Assembly: GCA_024195585.1 (NCBI GenBank)
Contig: SWBL01000034.1
Span: 62,001 to 126,000, forward strand
DNA: 64,000 nucleotides
Reading direction: 5' to 3'
DNA from: Aureobasidium sp. EXF-3400
Taxonomy: Eukaryota; Ascomycota; Dothideomycetes; Dothideales; Saccotheciaceae
Made by a program: the position numbers and the translations under genes. Below are positions 32,647-43,542 of this stretch, piece by piece. How positions within the stretch are numbered: position 1 is the stretch's first letter; each line of letters begins with the position of its first letter. Under the pieces are notes generated by a model that saw nothing but the letters and a program-made list of their open reading frames with translations, was not told where the DNA came from and searched no databases.

Positions 32647-34400
32647 ATGGGCGGCGAAGAACCTACACCCGAAAACTACACCTTGCTCCAGGGTTTTGAA
32701 TGGAACGTCCCTGCTGATGGCAAGCACTACAAGCGCTTGCAAGATGCCATGCCTGGGTACAAGCACATCGGCATCTCCAACATCTGGCTTCCTCCAGGCT
32801 GCAAAGCCAGCTCTCCCAACGTACGTCCCCACGACCTCGCAACCGTTGGCGCAGATAGAGTCCCTTTGTACTAATCTCTACTATAGGGTAACGGCTACGA
32901 CGTCTATGGTAACATACTTTCAAACAAGATATAGAAATGTAATACATCTAATACTAAGAAAATAGACCTGTACGATCTGGGCGAATTTGACCAGAAGGGC
33001 GGCGTAGCCACAAAATGGGGCACCAAAGACGAACTACTCGCCCTCTCCTCGGCCGCCAAAGACGCAGGCATCGGCCTCTACTGGGACGCCGTTCTAAACC
33101 ACAAAGCCGCCGCCGACAAAAAGGAAAAATGCCATGTTATTGAAGTCGACCCCAACGACCGCGACAAGCAAATCTCCGACCGCAAGGAGATTACCGCATG
33201 GCTGGGTTTCAATTTCGACGGCAGAGGCGATAAATACTCGAAACAGAAATACCACTGGTATCATTTTGGTGGTACGGATTATGATGCTGCGACGGGCAAG
33301 AATGCGATTTTCCAGATTCAGGGAGAGGGCAAGGGATGGTCAGAGTCTGTTGACGACGAGGGAGGAAACGCGGATTTCCTCATGTTTGCCGACTTGGACT
33401 ACTCGCATCCTGAAGTGTGTGAGGATGTTACCAACTGGGGCAAATGGGTTGTCAAAGAAGTTGGTTTGAAGGGATTCCGTCTTGATGCCGTGCAACACTT
33501 CTCGCAGCGCTTCACAAAGGAGTGGATCGAGGCATTGAGGAAAGAGCATGGCGACCTCTTTTACGTGGGGGAATTCTGGACTGGCAACAAACAAGACCTG
33601 GTTGACTGGGTCAATCAGATGGAGAGGAAGTTCTCGCTGTATGACAGCCCGCTGCTGAACAACTTCTCAAACATTTCGAAGGGAGAAGCTGCGGACTTGA
33701 GAAAGGTGTTCGACGACACCTTGGTCCAGGACATGCCTGTGAACGCCGTGGTAAGCACTCAATATTTCTTCTTGCCCATCAAGAGAAGCACAGCACGCTG
33801 ACACGCAACCAGACAGTAGTAGTAAACCACGACACCCAACCCGGCCAGACCGTCGAGACCCCCGTCGAAGGCTTCTTCAAGCCCCTCGCCTACTCCCTGA
33901 TCCTTCTCCGCCGCGATGGCTACCCCAGTATCTTCTACGGCGACCTCTACGGCACAAAAGGCGACAACCCCGAACCGCCTTCCTGCGGCGACAAACTTGC
34001 CGACCTGATTCTCGCACGCAAGCTCTTTGCATACGGCGAGTTGAACGACTACTGGGACAACCCCAACTGCATTGGTTGGGTAAGAAGAGGAACACACGAC
34101 AGAAAGAATGGATGTGCGGTTGTGATGAGCAACACCGGACCTGGAGAGATCAAGATGTACGTGGGACCTGAGCACAAGGGAGAGGTGTGGACGGATTTGC
34201 TGGGCTGGGAGCAGGGAGAGGTCACCATTGACGAAGAAGGCAATGGTGTCTTCAAGTGCCCTGGTTGCAGTGTTGCTGTCTGGGTCAACAAGGATGCAGA
34301 GGGCAGAGAGCACTTCCCCGTCAACTTTGACAGCGACATCTACAAGGAGGCTGGCAAGCAGAACGGCGACAAGGAAGAGAAGGAAGACAAGAAGGAGTAG
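32647..34400 (+). CDS. Intracellular GH13 alpha-amylase
   Basis: Four exons (32647-32820, 32887-32908, 32966-33750, 33813-34400) give 522 residues. Exon 2 is only 22 nt and encodes GNGYDVY. GH13 regions are clear: LYWDAVLNHKAA (region I, DAVLNH), the nucleophile Asp in GFRLDAVQHF (region II), the acid Glu in FYVGEFW (region III) and VVNHDTQPGQ (region IV). There is no signal peptide and the C-terminus is Lys/Glu-rich, so the enzyme is probably cytosolic. It resembles the bacterial-type amylases (GH13_5) that fungi keep beside secreted ones. It would hydrolyse internal alpha-1,4 bonds of glucans, perhaps glycogen or a cell-wall primer. Confidence 0.92.
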
Positions 34401-36435
34401 ATGATGAATGTACTACCGGAGACACCGATCAGGAGCAGCGCAGAAATGCTGCACATAACGCTAACAGAAGAGAAGGATATACACGACAGGAAATAGACAA
34501 ACACCTCACGAAATAGACAAATGACACATGCAACAAATCGTCAAAATTCCTCTCCGCGACCAATCCTCTCCGCAAGACGCTCCAAGTGCAACAAAGCCTT
34601 CTGAGTACCCCTCACTCCTCGAACTTTATGGCAGAATATAGACAGGCATGTCGGCATCACCTCCTCTTCGAGCAACCATGCCTGCATGCTTCGAAAAACG
34701 GAAAATGATCAACCGCGTACCTGAAGATCTCGCGCTTCGCGCTCGAAACGGCAAAGTCGCACATATCCTGCCGACAACGGTCACCTGCCCTGACGCCGTT
34801 GAAGTGGAATGGTGGTTGCCCAAACACTGCGCTGGGTAACGAAGAAGCAGACGAGAGCGTGTATGAGCCATGGGGTGAATCACACGAAACCTTAAATGCC
34901 ACTGCCAAGGATAATTTCCTAAACGATGGCAAGGCTGGCCAAATGATCGTATGATCAGATGCCATTTGTATGGTCTGGTGTTTGCAAGTACTATGAGCTT
35001 CGCCACCCCTTGAGAACCCTTCTAATATCGCCAATCAGTGCGGCTCCCATCTGCCGAGCACCTAGTCATATCCTCGTTCATGCTTGAGCGAGTTCTCGGA
35101 TTCAATGAGGCAAGTGATCGATGAAGAAGGTTGGAGGTAGGAACTTCTCAGCTCAGCTTGCTGTTGGAGAAACATTGTCTTACAGCTGCTTGGGGTCGAA
35201 GACAACCATCACGGACCGATCTCAAGAATGTCACGATCAATTGAGCTACAGCCTCAGCTGCTAAAGATGCCACAAGGTCTTGGGAGACGGCATCTCTGTG
35301 CCCAGCATCCTGCAGTGCATCCTGAGGCATACAATCAAGCCGTGTCCTATGGAGCGAATTGGAGGTTGCAACGACAATGCGAACCAGGCCATGCAAGGTT
35401 CAGCTGTATGCTCGAATAGAATCTGCCTTCTGAAAGAACTCTCTAAAACTTTCCTTCTGAGCCGATCAACGGCTGGGGCATCGACCATAAGGGTTCAAGC
35501 AGCGGCAAGATGTTTTATACTCGGCAATGACAGGCACGCGGGCTCGTCATGCAGCATGCCCGGGAAGACAGGCCATCTCGGACAGCCATTCGGAGCTCTG
35601 ATCTGAGCAGGGTTCGCTGAAATAGCATGCGGAGATGAGATTTTCCAGCTCTCTTGAAAGTATTCCGCGTCTTTGGCGGCCCAGGAGCATACTAGCCTGC
35701 TCGGAAACCCCGAAGTTTCTCGTTGCATCGTGATCAGAGAACTGATGCGGCCTGGGAAACTGGCTTCGCCACAGATGCTGATATCCAGCCCTAGTCTCGC
35801 CCTTGGGGACGGCCAAGAAACGGGGTAGTGAAGGTCGTTGACTTTGCGCAACAAGCGATCGCGTCTCAGAGTGAGTCCTTGTCAACGACTTGATTGAACG
35901 CATTCAAGCTTGTGAATAAGCACTTCTTTGCTACCGTTGAAGGCGTGTGGTTGATCCCTTCCCTTGCTGACAGGTACTCTGCAGGAACAGAAAAGGAACA
36001 GAGAGACAACCCAAATGGGAACCTCTTCCCCAGGTTTGGAAAGCTTTTGACACTAGCTTCTTTCGGAGTTTCGTTTAATCTCGCTGAGTGAGGATCGCGC
36101 TTTCCGCTTCCATGCGACTTCTTCTACAGCTTCTTTCGCAAGTATATCCTGGCCAAGGCTCTCACCCCGTACTCATCAAGCCTCTTCAAGCCCCTGAGTT
36201 TTCAGCTGCTGTCAGACACTCCTAGACAGCAAATGGTCGGCTTCAGCTTTACCTCAAACGCCTCATGGCGTTCGCAAGAGCATTTTCTAGTACTCGACCA
36301 GACCGAGTTCTCTGCTATACCAGAGCCTCAATGAGAAGATGCTGTGTTATATAAGGTAGGACGATTGCGGCCAGTACCTCTCAGCTCCAACCTCATCCTC
36401 GATTCAATATCAATCCCATCTTCATCAAGATCAAG
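34401..36435. other. Gene-poor 2-kb region
   Basis: Only short overlapping ORFs on both strands, none longer than 126 codons and none with recognisable domain content. A segment at 35894-36091 (LVNKHFFATVEGVWLIPSLA) vaguely recalls F-box-type proteins but is not enough for a call. It may contain eroded gene remnants. The last ~100 bp is the likely promoter of the next gene. Confidence 0.5.
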
Positions 36436-38422
36436 ATGCGTTTCTCCTCATATGCTCTTCCCGCTTTGGCGGCCAACTTGGTCGCTGCCATGCCCAGACC
36501 TCAGGATATCGACCTTGACATGGTCATCGATACTCCCGACCCAACCTACTCTGAACAGGTTGGTGTTGCTGCCCAGACTGTTACCTACGACACCGCTTCT
36601 CTCATCGCTGCAGCCACCTCTGCCGTCTCTTCTGTCAGTGTCGAGATCAGTGATGTTCTGTCTCAGACTGCAGTAGTCTCCAAAAGAGCTGCTACCACCA
36701 CTTGTGCCCCTCAACCTTCTGGAGCGACTTCAGCCCCTACCTATGCAGCTGGTTCCGACAATGCTGCTAACTTTCTAGCAAACACTTACTATGCTTCCGT
36801 TGCTTCGGCTGCGCCAACTCCCTCTGGCTACACCCAAGCATTCGTGGCCCAACAAGCCTCTAACAATGCCTTCGGCTATATGGGTTATGACACGTTCGAT
36901 ACTTACGACGTCGCAACTTGTGCACAACGATGCACTGCCAAGAATGGATGTGTTTCGATCAACATGTACTTCGAACGTGACCCATCTGGTAAATTTCCTG
37001 ATTTCTTCATTCTGTTCGAACCACAGCTAACTTTGAACAGTCAACCCTGATGATTCATCGTGCTCGAACCCTTCTTCGGTTACCATGATCAAGGTAAATA
37101 TCATCATTTCATCTTCTTGAATTTGGGACTGACAAGTCACAGTGCGTGTACTGGGGAGGACCTATCAGCCAAGACAGTGCCGTCAACACGGGTCAAATTC
37201 GTGGTGGATTTACTGTTGCAATTGCTGGCTCCAACGGCTATGTCACTACTCAAATCAAGACCCCTGATGGTTACCAGGCTGGTATTCCCTACGGAAAGTA
37301 TGCCATCAACGCACCTTATGACGCCCAAGGTTACAACACTGTAAGTCATCTAGCCCTGATTAGAACAAAGCTTCTTGCTTACAATATCTATAGTTCATGG
37401 GATCTAAGATCTTTACATCAACCTGGGACACAGCTGCTTGCGCTGCTTACTGTGATTCTCAAACTGCCTACAACAAGGCGACTGCTCCCAAGGACGGCAC
37501 CCCTTACAAAATTTGCAACTTTTACAACACTTACGTCCTGACTGCATACAAGGCTGATGGTTCGGTCGTTCCCCAGGGACAGTACTGCGCTCTCTACACC
37601 GAGGCATGGCCTATCAAGTACGCCACAAACGGTGGGCAGTGGAGGGGCCAGGATCAGTACCTCGTCAGCTACAGCTTCGGCTTCCCCAAGGCCAACCCTG
37701 GTATCGACCCTACTGTTGGTGATGCCAATGGCGCCAAGTACCAGGCTGTTGCAGATATTAAGTGGTCCTCGCTTCAGCCTTTCTGCTCTACGCTCCTTGG
37801 CTACTCAAATGCTGTCAGCAGTGTCACTGCGACAATCGCAACCACTACTGTCTTTACTTCTAGCTCGGCGACTACTACCACGGTGACTCAGGATCTTCCC
37901 TACAAAAAAAGACAAGCAGCTCAGACGACCCCTGCTGGCTTGGCCAAGTACCAGGCATCTGTTCTCTCAGGCGCTTGTAGTCTGGTTGTTGCTAGCCCTA
38001 CCGGGGTTTCAACCACCACTGTGGCCACTTCTGTTGTGACGTCGACTTCCACTACTGTCATCGCTGCTATCCAGACTGCAGTGGTCTGTGATCCTCCTTC
38101 GGGCTCGCCATACACACAGAGGTGTGGCGATCGAACTTCTTGTACGACGCAAGTCACCTGTACCTATAACAACGATCCTGGGAACTGCTTCTTTGGCAGT
38201 GGATCTCGCCTGCTCCCTGGCGTCCTCGGTGGAGTGTGGTACGGAAGGAACCATCAGTGTATCCTCACCATGGATTGTTGTGGAAGCCATGGCATGTTCG
38301 CATCTCTTAAAGGGCTCAAAGCGAGGGACACGATCTACACTAACGAGAGTGCTCCCGTCATCCCAGGTGCTGAGGTTTATATCGTACCAGGTGTCGAACT
38401 CAGCTTGCCAGATTCAGCTTAG
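36436..38422 (+). CDS. Secreted protein with Kex2 site and PAN-like Cys modules
   Basis: Four exons (36436-36988, 37041-37093, 37143-37340, 37394-38422) give 610 residues. A signal peptide of about 18 residues is followed by an acidic Ser/Thr-rich propeptide-like region and a dibasic KR at 83-84 (VVSKRAATTTC). Two Cys-containing modules follow: TYDVATCAQRCTAKNGCVSINMY and TWDTAACAAYCDSQTAYNK...KICNFYNTY. Both have the C-x3-C spacing of PAN/apple-like folds. Thr/Val-rich linkers precede another Lys-Arg site and a Cys-rich end. Most of this region, including KR-A-T-T-C, is shared with the GLEYA protein at 44915-47752. Probably a cell-wall or extracellular protein; ligand unknown. Confidence 0.78.
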
Positions 38423-38790
38423 GTGTGTCAGCTGTCGTGCTCGTGCGCAGGGAAAATTATGCGCAAATATGGTTAAGTCTTGGTCACGGGAAGAAAGGAC
38501 TAAGTCGCGGATCATCGAGTTACACAAGAGGATGTGTACATAGGAATGGTTTTCGGCAGCTTACAATTGCACACTTTTCACTACAACTGTCAGAGCACCA
38601 ATTTACTTTTTCTGCCCGTAAGCTAAAAGACAAAACATCACGTCTCACGAATACAGAAAAGGACGTTCTCGCATTTGGTCGCAAGTAAAAGGAATCGGCG
38701 CGCCAAAGTAACAAGATGTCATATTTCTCAAATATCAACAGTATGTATATGTGCAAATTCCCATCGAAATTTGGTATCTCAACCCATCAT
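38423..38790. other. Tail-to-tail intergenic region
   Basis: 368 bp between two convergent secreted-protein genes; no feature recognised. Confidence 0.5.
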
Positions 38791-40008
38791 TTAGTTGTAA
38801 GTGTAAACCTGCTCAGGACCGAGGTTACCCCAAGTGCGCTGGCTATCAACATTGCTAGCACCGAACCAAGCCAACTCGTTCTTAGCATCAACAACAGTGA
38901 TGACAGCAAAAGCAGGAGCAGGGTTAGCGACATAACCCCAAGAGACAGTGTAATCGCCGTTAGCGCACTTCTGGCCGGAGAAAGATTGCTTGGAGGCGTT
39001 GACAATGGTGCAGTGCTCGGTCTTGCCGTTGGCGACAATATCGAAGTTGTAGTCGCAGGTGTTGCTGTTGTCGCCGCAGTAGCGGATTACGTTGTTCAGG
39101 GTCCAGGTGGTGCCGTCGACTTTCTTGGGGTTGGAGCCGGGGGCGGCGGCTGAGACGGCGGCGGATGAGGCGGCGGCAGCAGAAGAGGAGGCCTTGGCAG
39201 TGGAGGTGGCCATGGTGGATGCGGTGGCGCTATAGGGGATGAAGCTCGAGATCAGGCCGCCTGTGGAAGCAATAGGGTTCTCGCCGAGGCAGCTGGCGTA
39301 TTCAGAGGCGCATTCCGCCATGTTGGCGGAGAGACCGTCGGGGCCGCGAGTAGTTCTGCAGGTGTTGTAGGCTGCGTAACAAGCACCCTGGCAGGCAGCA
39401 TTGTCAGCAGCACATTGAGCCATGTTGGCAGAGAGACCATCCTTGCGAGTGGTGCGGCAGATGTTGTCCTTGGACTTGCAGTCACTGGCAGCAGAAGAAG
39501 TGGCAGTGGCTGCAGCAGTGGTTGAAGAAGCCTTTGTGCTGACAGGTGTGACAAGGCTCAAGGCACCGTTGGTAGAGATACACTGCTGTCCTCCGGGGTA
39601 TGAGTGGGCGGGATTGCAAGCGTAAGTGGTTGCAGCGGCTGCGGATGAAGAGGCAGTGGCTGTGTAAGGAATAAAGCTGGAGATAATACCACCAGTCGAA
39701 GCAATGGGGTTCTCTCCAAGGCAGTCGGCATACTGGCCAATGCATGCAGCTTGGTTGGCCGAAAGACCATCAGCACCGCGGGTGTTTTGGCACTTGATCA
39801 GGGTTGCGTAGCAAGCACCCTTGCAAGCTGCATCGTCTGCCGAGCATTGAGCCTGGTTGGCAGAGAGGCCATCAGAACCACGAGTTGTGCGGCAAGCATT
39901 GGTCTTAGCGAGACAGTTGTCGTTGTTCTGAGTCTCACGACGGAGAGCGGGAGAGGCGGAGACAGCAGAGGTCAGAGCCAAGACCGAAATGAAGGATTTG
40001 GAAAGCAT
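38791..40008 (-). CDS. Secreted Cys-rich tandem-repeat protein
   Basis: One exon, 405 residues. A signal peptide ends near SAVSASPALRRE. Four imperfect Cys modules then occur as two pairs; the core is CRTTRGxDGLSANxAQC with ACKGACYA. Each pair ends with CLGENPIASTGG and SSFIPYTATAS (or a near copy), so a two-module unit has been duplicated in tandem. Ala/Ser/Thr-rich linkers follow. The C-terminal ~110 residues form a separate domain (TTWTLNNVIRYCGDNSNTCDY, EHCTIVNASKQSFSGQKC, AWFGASN) resembling a small secreted-protein fold common in plant- and substrate-associated fungi. There is no GPI-anchor tail. Function unknown; effector-like or wall-binding roles are both possible. Confidence 0.75.
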   Translation of the reverse strand: MLSKSFISVLALTSAVSASPALRRETQNNDNCLAKTNACRTTRGSDGLSANQAQCSADDAACKGACYATLIKCQNTRGADGLSANQAACIGQYADCLGENPIASTGGIISSFIPYTATASSSAAAATTYACNPAHSYPGGQQCISTNGALSLVTPVSTKASSTTAAATATSSAASDCKSKDNICRTTRKDGLSANMAQCAADNAACQGACYAAYNTCRTTRGPDGLSANMAECASEYASCLGENPIASTGGLISSFIPYSATASTMATSTAKASSSAAAASSAAVSAAAPGSNPKKVDGTTWTLNNVIRYCGDNSNTCDYNFDIVANGKTEHCTIVNASKQSFSGQKCANGDYTVSWGYVANPAPAFAVITVVDAKNELAWFGASNVDSQRTWGNLGPEQVYTYN

Positions 40009-41176
40009 CTTGTTGATCGGGAGAGTTCGTAAGATGTGTGTATGTGTTTGTAGTATAGAGTATAGAGTGGAGGATGATGTTGTTGTAGTGATGCTTGCTG
40101 TGTTGAAGATTGAGGATGTGATATGAGTTGACGAAGGAACACCTCAAGGCCTTATATGTCCCACTTTCCTACCTCGTGGATGGCACTTCAACGTGTGATG
40201 ACAAAAGCCGAGAAGAGTTTCTCAATTACCTTCACCATGTCTGAGATTTTTACGATGCTACCGTCAATGCAAATTCTCGTACAAGAGAGATCGACCCCAC
40301 GTTTGCGGTCATTCTCCCAGCGATCTCCTCGTACAAGACCCATTCGCCAAGGACGAGGCGGTCAATTGACCTTCGGATAGCTTTTTGAGGTCAAGTCTGG
40401 AAGTGGAGTTGTCTTGGAGGCGCAAAGAGACGTCCAAACGGTCGTCGAAAATAGAAATTTGCAGGGTCTTTAACCGAGGTCGATCTTCAAAACCTTGTTA
40501 TTTTTGGCCATGACATCAGACCCGTTCGCCTAGTCCATCAATTCAACTTGCTTTCTGTCTTCATGACCATCTTGTTCTTGGAATCTCTGGGAAGGGGTGA
40601 AGAGTAAGTGTTTGGACTGCAAGAAATGCAAACCTTGCAGCTCCAGATGCAACCTCGTAAACGCCAAGTCCTTCGTAGCAGTCGTATTTTCTCACCAGTA
40701 TTGCACCCGCGATTTGTCCTCATCTCTGTTATGGTCGAGGTTCCGGTCTGATACGTTTATTCGGCGTCGATGGACGGATCAAGTCTGCTCAATACCGCCT
40801 GTCCAAGACTCCGTGATTTGGTCGCACATACACAAATGGGACCGATCGGCTTTTCGCCCATTCTGACAGGACCGCAAGTTCCGCAATTCTCTACAAAGAC
40901 AGTATAAGTGTTCGACTCTGACTCGATTGTAGGCTCCATTTCCTCCCCCACCTGTCGATGGAGAATGAAGTCACTTTGTGAGACAACGTTGCAGCTTGTT
41001 ATCATAGAATGCAGCAACGGCCGGCATGGCGAAAGGTCTTGGGCGAAATTGTCGTATGAGGAGGAGCCGATATACAATAGCTTATCAACATCAGATTGTC
41101 GATGGTTCCAGTGTGTCATGATTGATATTGCCGTTTGCTGTTGCCTTCTTGGGTTTCATTCTTGTAGACAAAACTT
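40009..41176. other. Divergent intergenic region
   Basis: 1.17 kb between the Cys-rich protein gene and MITE copy 2. It includes the former's promoter. No other gene is supported. Confidence 0.5.
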
Positions 41177-41390
41177 CCTCCCCATGTGCAAAAGTCTGTA
41201 ACTTCCTTCGTACTCCCACTACAGTAAAGAGCAAAGTATACACTATAAAAAAGCACGAATGTGTTCGAGAGAGGAGGCGTGGCCACAGAGAGCTGATAGA
41301 TTACCGCCTCTCAATGGGCACTATCCTAATCCCTATAGTATTATGCATTGTTGTAGCTGCATGCGTTACATACTTTAGCACACGGGGAGG
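41177..41390 (+). mobile_element. MITE-like element, copy 2 (214 bp)
   Basis: It has the same termini as copy 1 (left CCTCCCCATGTGC, right AGCACACGGGGAGG), lies in opposite orientation and is about 89% identical along its whole length. Several differences are C/T or G/A. No transposase. It ends 171 bp before the ATG of a Zn2Cys6 regulator. The flanks share only TT on both sides. Confidence 0.85.
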
Positions 41391-41561
41391 TTGTTCGAGG
41401 CAAGAGCAAGACGGAAACGCGAACGGTTTGGTAGGTCATGTCGGTCCCGTCGGTCCCGTCAGGCCGGAAGTACCGCTTCCGACGATCGCTCTTTCCTAGC
41501 CTCTTCAGCCATTGCCTCTGCATCACGATACTCTCAATCAAGATGATCATTGTCATCAACT

Positions 41562-43461
41562 ATGACCCCAAATATCACTCGTTACCATAGCTGTACGCGA
41601 TGTCAGCAACGCAAGGTCAGATGTGATGGCGGAGATCCGTGTTCGGCATGCCAGAAAGCCAATGCCGAGTGCACACGCAGCCATCGTAATTCATTGGCTA
41701 CGAGACGGAGAAGGGGATATCATGGCTCCGGAAACACAAGATCACAAATAGAACTCGGAACCGAGCAGACAGTCTCATCCGCACCTCTAGGCGCAAACCT
41801 CATCACTCCGCCCGCAAGTGGCAGTTCACGACAACTTCTGGAGCCGGTCGCGGAGACAATCACTGTGGACCGCAACGATCACTTCAGGGTAGAAACTGTT
41901 CTGTTCGATCGCGCATCCGATCAGTCATCGCCGCATCTCTCGTGGCCTCAACCAGTACAGATCTTCCAGCTGTGGCAGGCTTACATCGACAACGTCAATC
42001 CTATGACCAACATCCTGCACGTCCAGACTATGCAACGCATGGTACTGCAAGCGACGAGCTGTAATCCGGAAGAGCTACCAAAGCCGTCACGAGCGCTGCT
42101 CTCGTCTATCTTCCTTGCAGCGATAGAGTCGCTGAGTGACGAGGACTGCCTCAACCTAATGGTGTTACCAAAGGATGAGTGCGTCCGGAATCTTTTCGTA
42201 ATGACCAAAGAATGTCTTGTTGGTGCCGACTTTCTGGAGGTCGTAACAACAGAAGTTCTGCAGGCTCTTGTCTTGTATCTAGTCGGTTTGATCTTGTCTC
42301 ACCTTCTACACGTAGGCTAACATCGTCTTCTTGAAACAGATGGCCGCTCGGCAGCACAGTACCCCTCAGAGTCTCTGGATGGTGATAGGTGTTGCAGTCA
42401 GGCTAGCTCACCGCTTGGGCATTCATCGAGAGAAGAACTTGCAAGGCATGACCGTCTTTGCAGCAGAGATGAACCGTAGACTTTGGTGGCAGCTCCACCT
42501 GCTGAACCGCCACTATGTGAACTTATGCGAGGATATCGACAGTAGCGATCCAGCTCACATCCTCATCTTTGACACCAAACGACCACTGAACCTCAACGAG
42601 GCAGACCTTCACCCGGACATGACTACAATGCCTCCTGAGAGAGAAGGTGTAACAGACATGGTGTTTTGCTCAATCAGATACGAGATTGGCAGTTTTGTTC
42701 GTAACCTCAGTGTAACTGCTGGAAGTCAAGGCAGAATTGAGGCCATCCAGCAGTTGGAAGCTCGTCTCGAAGAAAAGTACGCCAGACACTGTGACGGCTC
42801 AATACCGCTTCAACGTGTGTCCAGATGCCTGGTCAGGACGACTGGGTACCGTCTCGCTCTTCGACATTGTCACTCAACCTATGGTGACAAGGAAAACATG
42901 TCAGCAAGCGACAAGAGTCAAGCTTTTGATACTGCCCTCTTGCTTTTACAGACGCAACACTCAAGCTGCGCTAGCCAAATCTTGGACCGCTACAGATGGC
43001 ACACAAAGCTATTCTACTGCTTTGAGGCCCTCTTCCCTGTACTCCATACTCTAGCGTTCCAGGCGTTGAGCGAACCAATTTCGAGTGAGGCATGGCAACA
43101 GGTTTCGCTGGCGTATCATTACAACCCAGAACTGCTAAGCTGGGACCACAAGAGCTTTTATAGCAATTACTGTCGCAGTCTCAATAGCTTGGTTCTCAGA
43201 GCTTGGACCCGTAGAGCCTCGACTGCAGAGAGTGTGCCCAATTTCGTGCAGCAAATACAGCTCCAGCAAAATCGACCAACTAGACAAAATACTGCTGAGG
43301 GCATGAACACGAATGTGCAACCGTCCACGCAATTAAACCAGCATCCAAACAACCAACTGCCCCCGAGTCATCAAATGAATTCAGGGAATCCCGAAGTTGA
43401 TGGACAGACATGGGAATATTGGCTCAACATATTCGACAACGAAGAGCTGCTCGGGATATGA
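41562..43461 (+). CDS. Zn2Cys6 transcription factor (fungal-specific TF domain)
   Basis: Two exons (41562-42281 and 42340-43461) give 613 residues. The binuclear zinc cluster is at the N-terminus (CTRCQQRKVRCDGGDPC, then SACQKANAEC), with a basic linker RRRRG. The fungal-specific middle domain spans ~110-400: LWQAYIDNVNPMTNILHV, the join VLYLMAAR across the intron, SLWMVIGVAVRLAHRLGIHR and RRLWWQLHLLNRHYVNL. The C-terminus is Gln/Asn-rich. The donor is GTCGGT, weaker than most here. The gene is tail-to-tail with the peroxygenase gene, 81 bp apart, which makes local regulation possible but unproven. Confidence 0.9.
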
Positions 43462-43542
43462 TCATTGGTCCAGCCTGCCATTAGCTACTCGCTGACTGAA
43501 GCTTGCTTTCTCTCGTGCCACAACCAAATCCTCCTACATTCT

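Noticed and set aside
34648..34839. 63-codon ORF in the gene-poor region.
   Set aside because: Short, no family similarity seen, and overlapped by ORFs on the other strand.
542..41390. Inversion of the 40-kb segment by recombination between MITE copies 1 and 2.
   Set aside because: Exchanged flanks should regenerate target-site duplications; comparing all flank pairs gave no 11-bp match.
403..41499. A conserved peptide (MGTxLIPIVLCIVxAACVTY) encoded near both 403-618 (-) and 41122-41499 (+), suggesting a duplicated membrane peptide gene.
   Set aside because: The shared peptide lies wholly inside MITE copies 1 and 2. The DNA is conserved because it is transposon sequence; the ORFs diverge at once outside it.
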